A stretch of DNA of 64,000 bases, from positions 94,798,200 to 94,862,199 of the forward strand of contig NC_133896.1 in NCBI RefSeq assembly GCF_964199755.1, read 5' to 3'. This DNA is from Larus michahellis (taxonomy: Eukaryota; Chordata; Aves; Charadriiformes; Laridae). Position numbers and translations under genes: made by a program. Of this stretch, positions 31,901-44,194 are shown piece by piece. Each line of letters starts with the position of its first letter. Positions within the stretch are counted from its first letter, which is position 1. Under the pieces are notes generated by a model. The model had not been told where the DNA came from, ran no database searches, and worked only from the letters and a program-made list of their open reading frames with translations.

Positions 31901-33600
31901 CAGTATCCCTGACACCTCCAAGTCCACACACCACTTGCAGGTTCTCTGCATATCCTGATTGGCTTCTAGCATCTTCACACGCACCTTTGGCCACCTCTTC
32001 TCATCCCTTCTCTGTCCTGCGAGACCACCACCATAAGAACTTCATGTCTCACTGCTTGGCTACCTCTCTTTGTTGGCCTGTAGGATGAGTGAGAATGTGG
32101 TCTGCTTCTGTGCATTGGGATTTAAGATACATGCTAATTAAATCTGTGGTATGCGTGTGGACTGACAAGCCCGATAATGCCAATACACTCTCAGCTGCGT
32201 CAAACGATGACTAAATGCTCTGTTTCACTCTCTCAGTGGAGTGTCATCTATACCTATCGCTCTGATTCTCACAGCACTAACAGAAACTTACTATCTTTGA
32301 GACCGATGCCACTTTGGCAGATTTGATTATAATCAGCAAGTAGCATCTGGATTTGACAATTACATAACATTATAAAACCCGAATAAAACTATGAATACGT
32401 GTGACTAATACCGTTAGAAAAGGGGTCACTCATAGAGTTTTTACTGGACAACTACTCATCTATCTTTTAATTTTGGATTATAAACATCCTTCACTATTTA
32501 CAAACAGAAGGAATTTAAGACTATCCTTCGTTCCCCCTCAGACTCAATTTCTGACAATTTCAGTGGAGGTTGTTTTTTTCTTGCAAAAACATTTGCAACA
32601 TTTTGCTTCATTTAATTTTTTACACTTTTAAACACAAGTTTTCTCCTCTCTGGTTCTTTTAATAGAAGTAATTTCTCACTACAAAAGAGTAATGTTGCCT
32701 TTTTCTTGAAAGGCTTTTTTAGTGCTTGGCAGCATATTCCTCTTGGGTGCAACTTTATGAGGTCTGAGTGGAATATTCCAGCTCCTGATGGGCACGTATG
32801 CAGGTTTACCCTAGAGCCAAGCGGACTCAGCAGCGAAGCTCCATGGTCATCCCTACTGCTCCCCTTCTGCTTTTTCTTGCCATTGTCAGTGAAATGGCTT
32901 TGATATTTTGACCAAATAATTTAAAGTAATTGCACAATTTTTTGCCGGTAGGGGCAGTTATGCTGGAAAGTTTTGCACGGAGAAACTACAAACGTTACAT
33001 TGTAGCAATATGAGCTTTGGTTAATCTAATTTGGTGATCTAATTTGTCCTGCAAGAAAAAATACCTTTGATTTTGATGATTTTTCAAAAATTAAGAAAAC
33101 TTTATAATAACAGATAAACGCTTTCAGCCATCTGTATATGGACATGCACACTTGAAGGGGTTTTGTTTGCACTGTTACGGTTTGATACGAAAAGCCCTTT
33201 CATGATTCAAGATTAAGGAAGGGGAATGCCTTTCTTTTTCCTGAGCAATTAGGTTTTGGAAGCAGGCACCTTAAGTTCAGCTTTCTGAGATCCTAAGAAC
33301 ATCTCCCAAGCCCCACCTGATTTCGCTGTAAACAAGTGCTATAGATGACACGTTTTGAGAGGAAGCGAAAGTCTCAACTTTTGACAAGTACCAGCATCGG
33401 GAATGCTGCGACGCCCACCCATGGCCCTCAAAAGCGGACACTCCGTCAGAGTTCACAGCCCGGCCCTGCCAAGCCCCTGGCACCATCTGACCTACTCTGA
33501 TAAAGTTACGCCTCCCGAGTTTGCTCTGAAAAGCAAACAAGGAAACAAGGCCCGCACAGCCCGTTACTCCCTGCCCTGTTGAAGGGCTGTCATGGTGGGG
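28979..33600. other. Intergenic interval between two CpG islands
   Basis: No known gene is recognised. The stretch holds an A-rich, AACA/CA-type simple repeat near 30.09-30.16 kb, one exon-like 94-base segment at 30219-30312, and otherwise unremarkable unique sequence with short chance frames. It separates the 5' ends of the divergent TMEM39A and B4GALT4 genes. Confidence 0.6.
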
Positions 33601-34016
33601 GATGAGGGATGATGATGGCCACCACCATGGCGGGGTCGCTCTGTCCCTCAGGTGGGGTCTCTATGGCGGGAGGTGGCTGTTCTACCCCTGTGCTCCATGG
33701 TTGGCGGCAGGGGCTGGGGTTGCTGGTGGTGCCTTCGGGAAAGGGGAAGGGAACGGATGGGAAAGGGGGAAGGGAGGGAAGGAAAGGAAGAAAAGAATTC
33801 CCCGCCGCCCTCACACCCCGGCCCCGGCTCCTCGCCTCTATCCCGCCCCCTCTCAGGCACAGCGGCGGCAGCGGCGGGCTGCCCCCAGCAGCCGTTGGGC
33901 GCGCGCGCCCCGCCCCCGGCACGCGGCGCGCGCGCGTGCCCGGCAGGGCGCCTGCGCGCGGGGGTGGCGGTTGGCCGGGGACGCGCGGCGGCAGCAGCAG
34001 CAGGAGGGGGTTAGCT

Positions 34017-34103
34017 GCCTGTGTGTCCGTCCGTCCGTCCTCTGCCGGCCCGGGGCGGGAGAGGCGTTCGGCACCTGGGCGCCTTCAGGCGCGGGCCTTG
34101 CAG
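34017..34103 (+). other. B4GALT4: Candidate non-coding first exon of B4GALT4 (5' limit unknown)
   Basis: The segment ends at CCTTGCAG followed by GTAGGCG, a near-ideal donor, inside the CpG island. The 5' boundary given here is arbitrary. Splicing to the acceptor at 49360 would give a 15 kb first intron, in keeping with the untranslated first exons of this gene family. Confidence 0.5.
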
Positions 34104-34163
34104 GTAGGCGTTTCGGTTACACAGCGGGGGAGAGCGGTGTGGGCTGCCCGCCCTGAGGGCGGC

Positions 34164-34190
34164 TGGCCGGCCGGTCGGCCGGCCGGCGGG
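34164..34190. repeat. GGCCGGCC inverted cluster
   Basis: Reiterated GGCC/CCGG units form a near-palindrome around a central GTC at the downstream edge of the CpG island. Confidence 0.7.
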
Positions 34191-36946
34191 GGGCTGCGGC
34201 GGCCAGAGTTGGGAGCGCATGAGGGAGCGGGGTTGTTGGAACTGAGTTAAATTGAGGAGAGAGGGGTAAAATAGGGGATGAGCGGTGGGGGTAAATTAGT
34301 TTTAATTTCCGGACGGTGCTTCAGTTTTAAAACCTTCGCGAAAGAACGGAGGCTTGTGATGGTTTGTAGTTGCGCCTCGCACTTGGAAGTTTATCTCGCC
34401 GTCTGCTTCTGGGCAGCTCCCAGTGTGTGCAGGGAGTCCCCCGGCAGTGATCCCTGTGAACAAAAGAGGCAGGACTTGGGGATGGGGTCCTGCGCATACA
34501 GCTGCCGGCGCATCATTGCGTTGTAGTGTAGCGTTACGGATATAATTGGGAACAGGTACATATCTAAAAATTATGTACCAGGTGGAAGTACTTACTGTAT
34601 CAGGCTCAGAGATCATAAGGCAGGAGGATGGATGTAGCGCACTGGTGTTTTCATTTCAACTAAAGCTTTTGAATGGTTTTGTGGTAAACTAAATTCACTA
34701 CTTGGCAGTATTTTCTCCATTTCACGCATGGAGGAACTGGAGCACAGGCAAGTGGTGCTGTTCGCTAAAATTTTCCCAGTGATGAGACATAAGCTTCTTT
34801 GCTCATTGCTCTAGATGTTATTTTGGAGGAGCCAGAACAGTGATCAGAGGGCTTGAGAGGAGGCTTGCACAGGTTCATGGGAGCCCCCATTTGATGAAAA
34901 TGTGTCCCTCTCAGTCCTGTAGTTGACTTCGGAACCCTTGCAGATGATTTTATTCATCAGTGAGATGGGGAGGGGTAACGCCTGCACAGAAATAAGAAGT
35001 GAAAGGTTAGAAAGGAGCCACTTTCCCCTAATCTGCTTCTGAGTTACGTATCATCCCCCTTGATCTTCTCTCTTGTTCCTGGAAAGAGCTGGAGCCCTGC
35101 TGCTGCTTGGTTGAGGAGGAGGAAGGTTTTAGAGGGACAGGAGTTTTTTAACCCTGAGGGAGTAGGAGAGGAGGATTCCACATCACATTTCACCTTTAGT
35201 TCTCTAGACTCCCCAGCAAGATGCAGTGAGATGGGGAAAAGAGATTAGTAACAGAGTGGGAGGAAGAGTGATACACTGTCTCCCACTGCCAGAAATTTTA
35301 CAGAGCTGCTTGTCCCAAAGGTTTAATAGTACCCTGATTTCTTGGGGGGTATGTTATTAGAATTACTTCCACAGGCATTTGATTAAAATTGCTTGTTGCT
35401 GGATTGAACTAGAATTGTTGGAATTCTGTCAAACACTGCTCTAGGCCATAACTCTTCCAAAGGATGTGAGTTAGAGAACATAAATTGCATGTTTGAAACT
35501 TTTCTCCTGCATAAAAATCCATCTGCAGATTGGTTGAAAATCTACGTAGATCTAAATTGTGTTCTAACGTGGAAAAGGTCCTGTACATTTAATAGCTTAA
35601 CAAAGTGATGCCACCTACGCAGTTTCTTGATAGCTGTTTTTGCAGTAGGCACTGATAATTTGTAATCCTTACTGAGATAAGACTGTAATAATAATAATAA
35701 AAAAGTAAAATCTGTTCATGCGTAAGGAAGCTTCAACTGGAACGCCCTCGGTGCCATTCTTATGCTGAAGTACCTCCATAAGAAACAAATAATGGGATTC
35801 TGTTCTTAGTTATGCATTCATAATATGTGTACAACTTTATTACTTTTTTCATTTTTTTACAACTTTGTTCATACTTACTTGTAAACTGAAAATTATAAAT
35901 ATATTAATTGGCCACAGGTCTATACTTCTTACCTCAACTTCTGTCCTGTATTGCTTTAGCTATCTGTGGTTGACACTTTGGTTTAAAAAATTTATTGTGA
36001 AGTACTTAAAGCTGAAATAAGAATGTGCATAATTTTTTCTCAGATGTAATTTTTTGTGCAGGAGAGAGGTGAGGAATTTGGTTAGAAATGTGTTGAGTGG
36101 TTGTTTTGGGTTTTTTGTTTTTTTTTTTTTTGTTTCCTTTGGAACATGGCAAGGTCTCTGACATCTGGCATCCGTACTGACTGATGCCACTCCAGCAAGG
36201 CAGCAGCTGCCAGAAAAAGATAGGCTGTTGCTGAGTTGAATCATGACCTTAGCTTTCCATTATACGTGAGATTCCTGTGTTCACAGAAATCTGTTTCACC
36301 ATGTGCTTTTTCAGGATATTCCACTGACCTTGGGGGGAAGGTGTTTTTAAACTGTGCTGTATTTTTTTAAAAATATATTTCCCTGTTAAGCAGTTAGGTA
36401 GTTACCGGGTATACCAGTACTATTTGCTGTATGCCTTGCTCCATCTCTTTGACTGCACTCAGTCTGACAGTGCTGTGTCTTTTAGTGAGGTCAGTGTCTC
36501 AGCTCTAGTTGTGTAACAAGAGAGGCCATTTATAAGTATGTTCCTTGGCCTGGAGACATTAGATTGCATTTCTTAGCATAAAACCAGAGTTCATTACATC
36601 CTAGGAAAGTGAAAACTGTACTGCAGTATTGGAGTAGGACCCGCTCAGTTGGCCTGTGCTTGGTAATGATGTTGGGTCATTTGCAGCAAATGCTCTGTAC
36701 TTGCTTAGTAAAGAAAGCATGAGCTTTTCTGTTGGTAATCTCAGAAATCTTAATGTGATATTTTAGGCGCTGAGTAATTGCCAAGAGTTGTGCCTCTGTT
36801 TTATGAGTGAAATGTGACTATGTAAAAATGTCTCCTGCTTGATCACCGAATTGTCTGGAAATGTTAAAAGTAATTGTATATCCACTATCTAATATTTGAG
36901 AGAGATGTAAAGCACTGGAAAAAGAGTAATGCTAAAGCCAAGATGT

Positions 36947-37832
36947 GCTGAACACAACCAGTTCTAGCCAGCCTCAAAACAGACCCACCACTGGCCAAGG
37001 CTGAGCCCGCCAGCTAGGCTGGTGGTGCCTTGGGTAAAATGTATTTAAGAAGGGGCAAAATGCTGTGCAGCAGCTGTGACAGGAATGAGGGGAGAGAGAG
37101 GAAAAAAGAAAAAAAAAGGTGAGAAACAGCTCCGTGAACACCAAGGTCAGAGAAGGAGGAGGGGAGGAGGCACTCCTAGTAAGCAGATATCCACCCTGCA
37201 GCCTGTGGAGGGAACTATGCTGGAGCAGATATCCACCTTGTAGTCTTTGGAGGACCGCATGCTGCAGCAGATAGACATGCCCTGAAGGAAGCTGCAGCCC
37301 ATGGAGAGCTCATGCCTGAGCAGACTCCTGTCAGGGATTGCAGCCTGTGGAGAGGAGCCCATGCAGGAGCAGATTTTCTGGCAGGAGAAAAGGGACCATG
37401 GAAGGGACCCATGCTGTAGCAATTTGTGAAGGACTGTACCCCATGGGAAGGACCCACACTGAAGCAGGGGGAAAATGTGAGGAGGAAGGAGTGGCAGAGA
37501 GGAGCTTTTATGGACTGACCCTCATTCCCAATCCCCCTGCCCTGTTTTGGGGTGGCAAGTAGAGGAGGTGGGAACAAAGGAGTAAAATTGCGCCTGGGAA
37601 GAAGGGAGTGGAGGGACGGTGTTGTAGTTTTTGTTTCTCACCATCCTACTTGAATTTTAAATGGCAATAAATTAATTTTCCCCAAGTCGAGTCTGTCTTG
37701 CCTGTGATGGTAATTGGCAAGTGATCTCTCTGTCTTTATCTTTACCCATGAGCTTTTTCTTCTTACTGTCTCTCCCTGTCCTGTTGGGGAGGGGGGAAGT
37801 AAGAGAGTGGCTGGGTGGGTGTCTTGCAGCCA
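36947..37832 (+). mobile_element. Probable solo LTR of an avian endogenous retrovirus
   Basis: The segment resembles a common avian LTR: CCAGCCTCAAAACAGACCCA near its start, a TATTTAAG box near 37.04 kb, a central block of tandem units, CCCCCTGCCC before the GGCAATAAATTAATTTTCCCC poly(A) region (AATAAA at 37666-37671), and an end of TGGGTGGGTGTCTTGCAGCCA. It plausibly starts TG and ends CA, but I found no clear target duplication. No gag, pol or env frames are present. The family is not assigned, and the boundaries are approximate. Confidence 0.65.
37181..37470 (+). repeat. About six degenerate 40-55 bp tandem units inside the LTR
   Basis: Units share a core GCAGCCYRTGGAG followed by CATGCTGGAGCAG. 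The first two, starting at 37181 and 37224, are the most alike and both begin AGCAGATATCCACC. Later units have drifted more in length and sequence. Confidence 0.8.
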
Positions 37833-39540
37833 GAAAATCAATTACATACATTCAAAGAACAACGGACTTCACGCATACCAGCGCTCAGGGACTGCTTCTT
37901 TTGTCCAGTGCATTCCCTGTGGAGCAACTTGTTCAGCTCTTTGATCATAAACCAAAGCAGGTTGAGATAGAGGAATAGCACTTCTTGTTTGGGATAACGT
38001 TGGGTGGAAGAGCAGTGGTGTCCCTGTTAGGATAGGTGAGATACTGAGTGGCTCCTATTTTCTTCTCCATCCTGCATGTAGTTAAAGATGTACAGAGAGT
38101 CTTCTTTCAGTGCTTTTCTGCTATGACGTTCCTTCTGTATGAAATGGATTTATTGTATTTGCCTGCCAACCCTTTTCTCATTCATATCTATTGTAATCAC
38201 TTCTTCCATGATGCCCACACACATTCCATATGCAAGGGAATATCTAAGTTACTTCCTGGTGTCTTATATATTCTTTATCTTTTTTAGTTTGTAATTCAGG
38301 GAGTCAGAGCTGCCAGTACTTTTACATTGAATATCAAGCAGTTATCAAATAATAAATAGCAAGAGAAGAGTGTGGAGCCAGCACATGTGTTTGTATTCTC
38401 AACACAAATGGAATGTTTTAGCTGGCAGTGGGTGTTATTCTAATCAGGCCCATAAATGCACCTTGGTCTGTTTCAACTCATACATTTCCTCTTTAAAGTT
38501 GTCTGGTTCAAGGCAGTTTGTAGAATGTTACCAGTTGTTGCCTGGAAATGTATATTACCATCCTCCTGAAATAACAGTTCCTATTCAACTGAAAGCTGAG
38601 CTAGTTTTTCTGCTGATAGTTGTACCAGGTCTTCTGACATTCTTCAGTGGGAAGGGTAGACAGAGGATCACAGAAGGTTGCTAGAAATACTGCTTGTCTC
38701 CTGATCCAGCTAACCCCATGTTTGCATGAGAGCCAGTGCAGAGAGAGTATAGTTTGTGGACTGAAGCGGAGAGGAAGGTGAGACAGTGACAGTCGAGATC
38801 TAGGCTGGTCTGAATTTATGTGGCTGACCAGTTGAAATATACAGTAGTCTTAAAGGTTTTTCCCACATTACTAAGTGTCTGAAACAAGGAATTTTTTCCC
38901 CAACTTGACTCTTGGGCAGTCCTCATAATAAATAAGACCTTTGTGGCATAGAGGAGGCTTAATGGGAAAAAGCTCTGAAATACTTACCTGCTTGGAATGT
39001 ACATATTACACAAAGAGTTCAAACAGGCTTGAGTTACAGGAGATTAACACTTGTCATGAGGCTGTACCTATCCTTTCTTTCCCCACCTCTTAACACAAAC
39101 TGTCTTAGATGTGTACCCTGTGTGTACTCGGGTCTCATCCTTTCTCTATGTTTTGTCATTATCTGTGTGTTGACTGGAAGCGTGAGAAAATCCTACCCCT
39201 TACCTGACATAGGTACGCTCATGAATTCCTCTAATGTAGGTGCAACTCCTGAAGGAAGTGTGTTTGTCAGCTAGGGAGGAGGCTTAGGTGGGGTGGCAGC
39301 AAAACTCTTCCTGGCAGCTGTGTGCCAGACTGGAGCTTGGCCAGCACGGCGAATATTGCGGTGCTACTGGCCTGGTAGCCTAGAAGAGCCCCAGGTGGGC
39401 AAGATGGCAAAGAGACAGCTCTGTTGTTTCAATCCTGCTGATTCTGTGAGGTTGCTAGAGGAGTGTTATGGTGCAATGTGGTGGAAAAAGCACCAGTGAG
39501 GGACAACCTTGTAATAAGAAATTACCTTTTGTGAAAAGGC

Positions 39541-39585
39541 TGGTCAGTAAGCCAGGCTGGTCAGTATGCCAGACTGGTTGAAACA
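39541..39585 (+). repeat. Short tandem repeat (17-bp unit)
   Basis: GCTGGTCAGTAAGCCAG is followed directly by GCTGGTCAGTATGCCAG and a partial third unit, ACTGGTT. Confidence 0.8.
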
Positions 39586-40047
39586 CCCTCACATAAAGTA
39601 CACACTTTTGTCTGTGGTGGCACTGTCATCAGCAGGTATGTCCAGGTGATAACGGAGAGAAGTGCAGTGGGAGCGCATGAACTTCTCCATAGGTATGGAC
39701 AAGAGGGTGGACAGTTTGATCTACGTAAGAAGAATGGCATCTCTAATGTTAAAAATCTCCAGATGGAGCAGATACCAAAAAGGCTGCTATAGAAATTTAG
39801 GTTTGCTTTTAGGAGCAAAGACTCAAGCCTTTGTTTCTCATCAGGTGGTTTGTTGTAGTAATTATTTGTATGCAGTATTGTGTGTGGCACAGTGCTCTGT
39901 CAAGATATGCCCAAGTGCCCCCGTGCTGGTTCTGCTGTGCTAGGAGGAAAGGAGAGAGGCTGTCCGCCATCCTGGGCTGGGACATGAGCTGAGGGAGGGG
40001 CATATGGGACCGCACTAGGGACCCTCTTAGGGAGGAAAAGCAGCATG

Positions 40048-40080
40048 TTTTTTTTTTGTTTTTTTTTTTTTTTTTTTCCC
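40048..40080 (+). repeat. Poly(T) tract
   Basis: About 30 T bases interrupted by one G, followed by CCCCCAG. The tract resembles an acceptor but no exon follows that I can recognise; it may also be the reverse of a retrotransposed A tail. Confidence 0.9.
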
Positions 40081-42486
40081 CCAGTCATCCTGTGAGTTTT
40101 GAGCTGACTCTTTCCTGCAGCTTGTGAGAGGTAACAGAGGTCTCTTTATGGTGTGGTGTTTCCTGGATGAAAAGTGTCTGCTGCTTGCGTAGCGCTCTCT
40201 GTGCTTTTTGGAGGGACTGCTATACAGGAAGGAGGGATGTGGCAGCAGCAGTGAGTGGTTTAATGCGCTTGCTTTGTTTGCCTTGAAATCCTGAGAAGTG
40301 GAAAGGCTGTTTGTCTGAGAACTGTGTTTCGTTTGTTTTTTCGTTTGTGTTTTTTAAAATAGCCCATGACTTCACCATTTCTCAGTGCAGTTGGTGGTTT
40401 TTTAATAGGCAGAGGTAATAGGATTATGCAAGTGTTGTATAAAAGAGGTGTTAAAAACTATTAGCTTAATGCCCCACTAAAAAACTAATCTGCTGAAAAG
40501 AAGGAAATGACTGTGAAAGGAACAGGTTTAGACTCTTGTAAAACTTAGAGGACTTTAACTCTCTTGCATAGAAAAGCTGCTGCAGCACAGTGATCTTTCT
40601 GCCTTGTCAATTGTAAAGAATTTAATTCTTTCTTGTAGGGTTTAATGAAGAAGATTGCAGTACTGCTTCGTGATAGTTCCAGAGTTAACCTATTGCTGCT
40701 TTTGACTTTGGGCCAGATAAAATACAAAGTAATAGTCTGCATAGTATAGAGCTGACAAATGCAGTCCCAGGGAACTCTTCCATTCTTCATTTCCTGCTTG
40801 AAATTATGAGGGTTTTTAAAGTTATATTGAAGTGAATCCTTTTTGCTGCTGAACCTGTTCTGCTGTCTGTGAATCTGCGTGAGCTTGAGGAGGTTGCTGG
40901 GGCTTCTGGAAAATCCTGCATGATAGGAAACCTGTCCTTACTGGTCAGTGGGAAACAGGTAGAGTCAGAACGTAGGTTTGTGTAAATTAAAAATTAATTT
41001 TCCGTGTATCAAATGAAAGTATCTCTGTGGAGCTGTTCCGCAGATGTTCCATACAAGGTGAATTATTTTAAATACAAACACATGAAAAATAAAATTTAGG
41101 CAGAAAGTATGCTCTTATTGATTATTTATACTGTTAAAGTTAACTTTTTTGATAAGTAATCATGTGACTTTAGGCTGTAGCATAGTTATCATAATGGAAA
41201 ATTTTATCTAAAAACATATCAGGAAAAAATAAGTTTTGGAAAACAATGAGGTTTTTATCAACTCCAATTACATAACAAATTTTGTTTATAAGATTACTTT
41301 CCTTCACTAATGTCTAGATCAGGGCTACCAGTAATCCATCTTCCTGTTGATACTGTCTTGGTCTGCCTAGGAATTTTGCCTAGATGAAGAAGCCTTTAGT
41401 CCAGAATTTCTTGGTATCTCTGAGCTTGGTAATGCTAGTGGCATGAATCAGGCTGCTAGGCAAATGCCCACTGCATATGGGTAGATTGACCCTGCAGCCC
41501 TTGCATGGGGAACCAGCTTGCACATCTGTTATTCACTTGCTCTGTGCTTGCACAGCCTGTCGGACTCCAATGCCTATGTATTTCTGTTGACGAAAACTCT
41601 GAATGAAAATGGATGGAGAGCAAGTTAGGGCTTTGTGTTCAGGCCAACAGGCTCAAGGATCTGAACTGAACTGATGGGGTGAGTCATATAGCACTGCATT
41701 TCTCATTGTTTCCTACAGGTAGGCTATTCTTAACAGTGCTAGGAACCTTGGAGCAAGCAAGTAGGGTTTGGCATATGTTTCAAAAAAAAGTAGCACGCTA
41801 CAGAGCTTGAGTTGGCAAGCTGCAGAGCACAGGGACAGTTACCAGTACAGATATGATGTTGGGGAACACGGATCATGCAGTATTTATGTGCATCAATATG
41901 ATCATGGATATATTCAGAAGTGTGTTTGTAGTGTCTGTCTAGGTATGAGTTTGTCTACATATAGATGGAGACCTTTCTCATTTTTCATTGATTTTTGAAT
42001 TCTGGCTGATGTCATATTTGGATAACTGTGGCACTTTTTTTCTGTTTAATTTTTTTTTATGGATTTTGAAATGGGTACCATGGTGTTTTTAACCTTGTGG
42101 CCTGAAGTGCTCTACCTTTGTCGTCAGCTGTAACTTTCTAAACTAGGTTTGGTTATGCTTCATTGAGAATTTATTTCAGTTTATGTACCTATGAAAGTTT
42201 CTTGGTACCTTTGATGAAGGTCAGATCTAGGTAGACAGGTTTGACAGCTATGAGAAGAGCTTAGTTGCGCTACAGAAGTTTTCCCACCCATATTTGAGGG
42301 ATAGTCACCCTGAGTTTCAAAGTACAGAAGAAGGAAGAACTACGTTTCCGGCATCTTGGGAATTATTGTTTACAGCAAGATTTGTTTATCATTGACTTTT
42401 TGATCGAATTATTGTGTATACATGTTTTAATGTCTGACTGGGTTGTCTTTTTTTCACCCCCTAAACAATATATCAGCCATGATTTA

Positions 42487-44194
42487 GTGATATCAAAGAC
42501 GACAAGAAGGGCTTCTATAAGTACATAGGTAACAAAAGGAAGATGAGGGAAAACGTTGGCCTGTTGCACAATGGGATGGAGGACTTGGTTACACAAGACA
42601 TGGAAAAGGCTGAGCCACTGAATGTCGTCTTTGCCTCAGTCTTTACTAGCAAGACTGGGATTCAGTAATCCCATGTCCCAGAGACCATGAGGGAGGGGTG
42701 GAGCAAGGAAGATGGAAGAGGATTGCTTAAGAGGTCAGGGTATACTTAAGCAAACTGGGCACATAGTTCCATGGATGACATTAGGATGCACCCATGAGTA
42801 CTGAGGGAGCTGGCTGATGTCATTGTGAGGCCACTCTCAATGATCTTTGATCGATCATGGTGACTGGGAGAAGTCATGAGGAGGAAAGCACATATCACTA
42901 CTGTCTTCAGGAAGGGCAAGAAGTACAACCCAGGGAACTATAGGCTGGTCAGCCTTACCTCGATACCTTGTAAAGTGATGGAGCAGTTAGCCATTTCCAG
43001 GCATATGAAGGTCAAGAAAATCATCAGAAGTAGTCAGCATGGTTTCACCAAAGTGAAGTCATGCTTGACCAACTCGATAACCTTCTACAATGTAATGGCT
43101 AGCCTGGTAGACAAGGGGAGAACACTGGATATTGTCTGCCTGGACTTCAGGAAGACCTTTGACGCTGTCTCCCATAAGATGCTTATAGAGAAGTTGTTGA
43201 CGTATGGGCTGGATAAGTGGAGTAGATTGAAAACTGGCTGAACAGCTGGGCCCAGAGGGTGGTTATCAACGCATGAAGTCTAGTTGGAGGCCAGTAACTA
43301 GTGGTGTACCCCAGGGGTCAATACTGTGTCCGGTCCTGTTTAACATCATCGTTAATGATCCAGATGATGGGGCAGACTGTGCCCTCAGCAAGTTTTGCAG
43401 ACTGCACCAAATTGTGAAGAGAGGCAGATACACCAGAGGGTCATGCCGCCATCCAGAAAGAGGAACAACCCCATGTACCATTACATGCTGGAGACCACCC
43501 AGCTGGAAAGCAGCTTGGCAAAGGACCTAGCGTTGGTGGCACCAAGCTGATTGTGAGCCAGCAATTTGCCCTTGCAGCAAAGAAGGCATGTGTTATTCTG
43601 GGCTACATTAGGCAAAGCATTGCCAGCAGGTCAAGGGAGGTGATCCTTCCCTTCTACTCAGCACTGGTGAGGCCACACCTGGAGTCCTATGTCCATTTCT
43701 GGTCTTCCCAGTACAAGAGAGACACAGATGTACTGAAGAGAGCCCAACAAAGGGTCATGAAGATGATGAAGGGACTGGACTATCTCTCCTATGAGGAAAG
43801 GCTGAGAGAGCTGGGGCTGTTCAGCCTGGAGAAGAGAAGGCTTGGGAAGCAACTTCCCAATGTGTAGAAATACCTGAAGGGAGAGTGCAAAGAGGATGGA
43901 GCCAGGCTCTTCTCAGTGGTGCCCAGTGACAAGACCAGAAGCAATAGGCACAACTGAAACACTGGAGGTCCCATCTGAACATCAGGAAGCAGTTATTGTA
44001 CTATGAGGATCACTGAGCCTAGGCACAGGTTGACCAGGGAGGCTGTGGAGTCTCCATCTTTGGAGATACCTAGAAGCCATCTGGACATGGTCCTGGGCAA
44101 CTGGCTCCAGGTGGCCCTGCTTGAGCAGGGGGGTTGGACCAGATGACCTCTAGAGGTCCCTTCCAACCTCAACCATCCTGTGATTGTGATTTGT
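42487..44194 (+). mobile_element. CR1 retrotransposon, 1.7 kb 5'-truncated degenerate copy
   Basis: The copy follows CR1 ORF2 from its middle to the 3' end. Visible reverse transcriptase blocks include GNYRLVSLTSIPCKVMEQ, SQHGFT, DIVCLDFRKTFDAVSHKML and [17 protein letters not shown]; the YADD-like region is disrupted. The C-terminal part has [19 protein letters not shown] and LRELGLFSLEKRR. The tail ends GGACCAGATGACCTCTAGAG...CATCCTGTGATTGTGATT. At least three frame breaks make it inactive. It lies in sense orientation in the B4GALT4 first intron. Confidence 0.95.

Larger units (their letters stand above)
33790..34215. promoter_or_regulatory. B4GALT4: CpG island, probable B4GALT4 promoter
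   Basis: Dense CpG with GC boxes (CCCGCCCC, GGGGCGGG), alternating CG runs (GCGCGCGCG) near 33.90-33.96 kb, a TGCGCGCG stretch resembling part of an NRF1 site, and a CCGT tandem run. A consensus donor (TTGCAG/GTAGGC) at 34103/34104 on the plus strand points to a non-coding first exon. It is the only CpG-rich promoter upstream of B4GALT4 in the window. Confidence 0.7.

Noticed and set aside
33602-34250. Frames of 184 and 213 codons in the second CpG island
   Set aside because: Same GC effect: two overlapping frames, low-complexity composition, and both run through the first-exon donor with no domain resemblance.
42876-43867. Apparent reverse transcriptase gene
   Set aside because: It is a frameshifted, 5'-truncated CR1 copy ending in the CR1 tail, not a host gene.
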